Assembly: GCA_004154925.1 (NCBI GenBank) | Contig: QJNS01000699.1 | Location: 107,159 to 171,158, forward strand | Length of the DNA stretch: 64,000 nucleotides | Origin: Monosporascus cannonballus | Lineage: Eukaryota; Ascomycota; Sordariomycetes; Xylariales | Direction: 5' to 3' | Shown here: positions 59,800 through 64,000 of the stretch, one piece after another | Numbering within the stretch: the first letter of the stretch is position 1 | Layout: the number at the start of each line of letters is the position of its first letter | Notes under the pieces: model-generated | The model's input: the letters and a program-made list of their open reading frames with translations, nothing else | Told to the model about the DNA's origin: nothing | Databases searched by the model: none | Program-made: the position numbers and the translations under genes

Positions 59800-60641
59800 T
59801 TACTGACTGGTACCGCTGGGGCGATTGGCACGATTGACACGACTGGTCTGCCCATTGGTGTCGTCGAAGCCGTAGATAGGGCGGCCGAGTCGTCTCAACG
59901 AGAACAAGACCTGTCTCATGTCAGCAATGATGTTCCACTCACGGAAGTCCAATTTCCACTGACATCGTTGATGGTGACGGTCTTCGCCCGGCGGAATTCT
60001 GTGCAGATCACACAGTCTTTGAGGATCCGTGACGGAGTCAGTAAATCACAGAGCTGGCCAGTCCAAACCAAACATACCAGTTCGAGGCGAGCCTTCAGGA
60101 CGCTACGAATCTCCTCGTAGATGTTGCCCGAAATTCGCTTGACCCCTCCACGTCTGGCGAGACGTCTAAATCCATGTCAGCCTTTAGCCCTGGGAGGCGG
60201 AAGGCACATTTGTCGTATATGTGGTGTAAATAAGTGAAGAGAGACGTGAGCTAAGGTGAGATAGGTGGGATATACCTGATTGCCGGCTTGGCTAAATAGT
60301 GGATTTGATCGTTAGCAGTTGGACTCCATCGCCAAGGACTTGTGCATCATTAGTAATAATGTAGTAGACATACTGATGCCGTTAATGTTGTCTCGTAGGA
60401 TTTTGCTAAGTGAACACGAAGTCAGTACGTGGCTCTATGTATGGGTAGTCTAAATCCCACGTGGCTGATGTACCGATGCCGTTTTGCGCCCTACATAGAA
60501 TGTCTGTGTCAGCGACTCGCGCCTCAGACTAGCATAAAATGGCTTTCGCCTCGGAAGCGCGTCTCAAGGTGTTAAACCTACGTGCTTCCCGCCGAGGCCC
60601 TTCCCGGAGGGAGCTCTGCCTATCGATTTGCCCGACGGCAT
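59800..60641 (-). CDS. Divergent histone H4 variant, seven exons
   Basis: This gene is invisible as a long open frame because its exons are short: 60641-60582, 60490-60474, 60405-60374, 60291-60276, 60165-60078, 60026-59964 and 59910-59800. Joined, they close in frame to 128 aa. The product follows H4 throughout: [73 protein letters not shown] and [14 protein letters not shown], against H4's LRDNIQGITKPAIRRLARR, GMIYEE, DAVTYTEHAKRKTVT and ALKRQGRTLYGFGG. Differences concentrate in the tail, helix 2 and a 20-residue Arg/Asn-rich C-terminal extension absent from normal H4 (103 aa). It would sit in nucleosomes opposite H3. Neurospora is known to have an H4 variant gene (hH4v); orthology is my inference. 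The exon 5-6 acceptor is not AG (see findings). Confidence 0.88.
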
Positions 60642-61853
60642 GACGTGCGCCGGCAAACTTCGTCCAAAAATCCGAAGATGGACGCAAGGGGATAGATTCA
60701 GTGCGCTGACAAATGCTACTTATGTCTGCCCGCCAGAAAAAAGTCGCTGCGTTTTCAAGGGTATAACCTGGTCGTGATTTTATCAAAGAAGACGTCCGGG
60801 ACGGGAAAACGGTTGGTCTAACGGAGCTGCTTGATCCCACAATAACACCTGGGGGAAGATGGAGCAAGAAAGTGGGGAGAAACGGGCGCTTGATGGTGGA
60901 ATTTTGGGACCAACCGCATAACAACTGGGGGACTGTGGCGAAGTTGAGGCAGGGACGCACGTGACTTGCTTTGGTCACTTTCTTCCAAGTTATTTGCGGT
61001 AACTATTACTGTGGGCTTTTCTTGCCCCTTGCAGGGTCTGTCTGCTTCGATGCAATGCAAATTGTGATTGTGCATTGAGTTCGACATTTCATGGGAAGTG
61101 ATATCTACTGTAGGAGCAGTGAGATTTACGATACGCTAGTTTCCGCCCTAGGTCCTTGCTAATGCATCAGCACTTCCTTTGCTCAGTTACTCATATTGGT
61201 TAGCCGTATACCCTCAAGCGTTACATAACACTGCCTCCTCGATATACTAGATAGCTTCTTCCAGTCCTCATTGCATATTTTCGATCGGAGGCGTTAGAAT
61301 CAATCAATTCCCCATCAAAAGCCTGTCACTGGACTACATCATTTCGAGTTTCGGGAGAAACTCAGGTAGGATGGATGAGACTCCAGTTCCAGAGACCGCA
61401 GACTTGTGGACAAGCAAATGTTTGAGATAGGGTGCTTTTTCTTTAAAAATGTGGTTTGAGAGATATTACCTTGTGTCTATTAGGCATACCATTTCTTGGA
61501 GATACCCGTTTGACCTGTCTCATCCCCGGATATTCTTCCTAGGAACTAATGGGAACATCTATTCACGTCTCTCTACGCCAATGATGCCAGGTATTATGTC
61601 CTTTCAGTCCGCATATGTCAACCTAGGACCGGTCCATTGGAACTCACTCGCTAGCCGTATACGAGAAGAAAACTAATACAGTCCATCACATCCCTAGGGA
61701 GTGTCGGCTTCCCATTCTGCCGTCGCTCTAGTGCTCAGCAAGCGGTGGAATACCAGGATGTTAATATTCTACTCTTTTCTCTGTAAGTGACCATTTTCAC
61801 TATGCGTTGTTAGTCGGTGTTAATTTCTTATATCCACAGTTCAATTGAGGGCA
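60642..61853. other. Intergenic: H4 variant promoter and P450 3' side
   Basis: No gene is recognised. The left part should contain the H4 variant promoter. The 149-codon minus-strand frame at 60529-60978 overlaps H4 exon 1 out of frame and shows no domain. Confidence 0.5.
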
Positions 61854-63245
61854 TCACCGCTCAACAACCACCCAGCGTTCTGCAGCGTCCCTCGCATTTG
61901 GGAGCGGCATACCCGCGTCATCATCATCCAGGACCGCATCATTGAATCGCACGAGGAGCCCGCTCTCGCGGGTGCCGAGGCGGCGGGCGAGCACGATGAC
62001 GAGCAGCAGGATGGCGCGCTCGCCGAACCCGCCGCGCTCCGCGGGGCACTCGTGCGGTCTGACACTGAACGGCATGTACGCGCGTTTCTGGTCTTCCGTA
62101 AGCACAAAGAAGCGCAACGGGTCGAATCTGAGCGCGTCGGCGCCCCAGATCGCCGGGTTCCGGTGGCAGCGCTCGATGTCGGCGCACCAAGCCCACCGCT
62201 GCGGGCCGTCGGGCGGTGGGCCGCGGTAGATCCGCTTCGTCGGCGGATAAAGCCGGAGCCCCTCCTGGGTATTGTTAGCGGTCCGAGGAACCCACCATTT
62301 TACACAAGATTGCAGATGTGTTGGAGGCGGGGAAGGGATGGACAAGATTTTGGTGGGAGCGGGGGCAATCGTTAATGCGAAATAAAAGGGTCAGCAAACC
62401 TTGGCAAAGGCAATGGCTATCTTCTCGGCATCACCTTCCCCGGTGCTGCCTCGGCCGCGCTCGAAGCAACTGGGGACAAAGTGCATCACGTCACGAAACC
62501 AGCGGACTGTGTCCGGATCAGATGTCCGAAATGCTGCTGCGAGGAAGGTGAGCAGCACCACCCGCCACAGCGTCTCGTACGCGGGGATGATTAAGTTGAG
62601 GGGGTTTAGTTGCCGTTCGTCTCCCCCAGGCTCTCCTAGTGTACCGAGCATATGGTCTAACGTCATTCGGAGCCGCTGCTTGTCCATCGCCAAGAGGGAC
62701 TTATTGGGGCAGTCTTTAGACAGCACCCATAGCGTGTTGATTAAATCCGTCGCCGTCACGACATCCTGGATACTGATGTCTCCCGGCTTAACGCCGAACA
62801 ATATGTTGAGGACGGTCACGAACGTAGAGATTCGAACTAGGCGTGCCAGCGGGATCTGTGACCCTGCGCCAGGGCTTTCGGACCTGACGTGGGCTTCCGC
62901 CAGCCCCACGGCCTCCCGGGCAACATCGAATAGCCGAACCCATCCTTCGCCGTTCACGTTCTGAATTTTCTGTGCTGCTTGGGTCAAGAATTCAGTGTGA
63001 CGCTTGGTGTCAGTGGTCGTAAATGAGTTATCTATCCCGAAAGCTTCGACCAGGCGTCTGTTTGGGATAGCCCGGAGGGTCAGTCTATCCACCTTTGTGA
63101 GCCTCACAGCGGCGACCTTGAACGCCGCTATTGCCCTGGCATCGGCAACGAGGGCCCGCGCATCTCGAAGCCTCCTGTAATGACGATTGTGGGCCCATAT
63201 GGCGAGAGCACATAGGGCCAAGGCAATAAGGGTCATCAGAGCCAT
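61854..63245 (-). CDS. Small, divergent cytochrome P450
   Basis: Exons 63245-62400 and 62264-61854 (intron GTTTGC...CCCAG with branch GCTAAC) close in frame to 418 aa. An N-terminal membrane anchor MALMTLIALALCALAIWA is followed by the P450 body. The I-helix region reads NLIIPAYETLWRVVLLTFLA; the ExxR motif of helix K is created across the splice, giving AKEGLRLYPPTKRIYR; then FDPLRF; the haem segment reads MPFSVRPHECPAE. The Cys is kept, but the usual Gly and Arg before it (FxxGxRxC) are replaced. The protein is about 80-100 residues shorter than usual for the family, with a short segment after the anchor. A pathway cannot be assigned. It may be a lineage-specific enzyme with altered haem pocket or a decaying gene; the frame is fully open. 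Confidence 0.75.
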
Positions 63246-64000
63246 AGCAGGTGGATCGTTTCCTTCAAAATGTGACGTTCGGATTTCCGTTGGCAATTAG
63301 TTCCTTGTTGAGCATGACGACAGGCCGGAGTCGAGCACCCTTTTGTACCCGGACACGGCGAGCCCTCTTAAGACTGATTGAGGCAGGTGCCCAAGGCAGC
63401 TGCGATTCTCCAGAGGCGTCAGGTCTCGGTGTCTAAGGAAGAGCAGTCGAATTATCTGTAGCGTTCCGTCCCCCTTCAGTGCATGAATCCGTCATATATG
63501 GCGTGTCCCGGCGAGGCAAACTCACGCCATGATGCCTCAACCCGCCTCCATCGAGCGCAGCTCTTTGTCTCCGATCCACAGTGGTCAGGCCATTAGAGGT
63601 TCGGAGAATCGAGCAAGCGGTCCGGGGACCCCTTACGTTTTTCTCTTCCCAAGACGAGAGAGAGAGAAAAGCGGCGGACGAGGCGACGGCTAAGCAGCGC
63701 AATCCTTCTAGAAGCCCCTCCTCCCTGCACCAGACCCAGACCGGCTCCTTGCAGTCCGATACCCCATCGCTCCCGTAGCTTCGCGGGCCGAGTTGGCAAA
63801 CGGGAGTCGATGACGGCCAATGAGGGACACGAGGGCGGGTGTTTCAGGCCAAGAGGTAGATGCTACCTCGTTAGAATTAGAGATGTAAGACTTTTTTGGG
63901 GGAAGGGTTATTTTTATTTTTAAAAAATTTTTTTTTGGGGGGGGGGGGTGGGGGGTTGGGGGGCCCGGCATTTCGGGGAACAATTTTCAACTGGTGTTTT
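63246..64000. other. P450 upstream region and low-complexity window end
   Basis: The left part is the P450 promoter side. No gene is recognised. From about 63885 to 64000 the sequence is dominated by T, A and G homopolymers (a T-run, an A/T block and a long G-run near 63938-63960), unlike the rest of the window. Confidence 0.5.

Noticed and set aside
60529..60978. 149-codon minus-strand ORF overlapping H4 exon 1
   Set aside because: It is in another frame from the H4 variant exons, which align along the full histone, and shows no domain.

Overview
The window is nuclear DNA of a filamentous ascomycete (Pezizomycotina, most likely a Sordariomycete). The reasons are: genes with short GT-AG introns of about 50-110 bp carrying CTRAY-type branch sites; a full cytoplasmic dynein heavy chain; exo84, tom20 and tyw1 genes of fungal type; a fungal C2H2 regulator; a divergent histone H4 variant; and an AT-rich block whose base changes look like repeat-induced point mutation (RIP, C to T and G to A).

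Left arm, 0.5-27.3 kb, gene-dense housekeeping DNA: PP2A catalytic subunit (-), exocyst subunit Exo84 (-), mitochondrial import receptor Tom20 (+), tRNA wyosine synthase Tyw1 (-), cytoplasmic dynein heavy chain (-, 4356 aa with all four AAA P-loops) and a small HD-domain phosphohydrolase (-).

Centre, 27.8-40.2 kb: an AT-rich RIP-mutated island made of two nested Ty3/gypsy-type LTR retrotransposons, both on the minus strand. The outer element (27811-39125, 404-bp LTRs) was hit by an inner element (28875-33441, 421-bp LTRs) flanked by a perfect 5-bp duplication GTTCC. Each carries, between the end of pol and the 3' LTR, a plus-strand (antisense) ORF with the same cysteine framework, a charged helical middle and a W/D-rich tail. 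The inner element reads Gag into integrase-chromodomain in one frame with no protease/RT/RNase H between them. These two points are the most unusual content of the window.

Right arm, 40.4-63.3 kb, regulators and accessory enzymes: a 2OG-Fe(II) oxygenase (+), a glutamine-rich FAR1/Rbf1-like (WRKY-GCM1 fold) DNA-binding protein (-), a 2EXR/F-box-like protein (+), a C2H2 zinc-finger regulator (-), a membrane-anchored GNAT-like protein (+), a seven-exon histone H4 variant (-) whose exons are all short, and a small unusual cytochrome P450 (-). Long intergenic stretches (46.2-48.9 kb and 54.3-58.2 kb) flank the regulators. The genes do not form an obvious pathway or cluster.

Sequence-quality cautions: an N gap inside a poly-C tract (3034-3043), a 62-base poly-C run (11489-11550) and a homopolymer-rich last 120 bases. 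All exon boundaries are read by eye from splice signals and reading-frame closure, not from transcripts.
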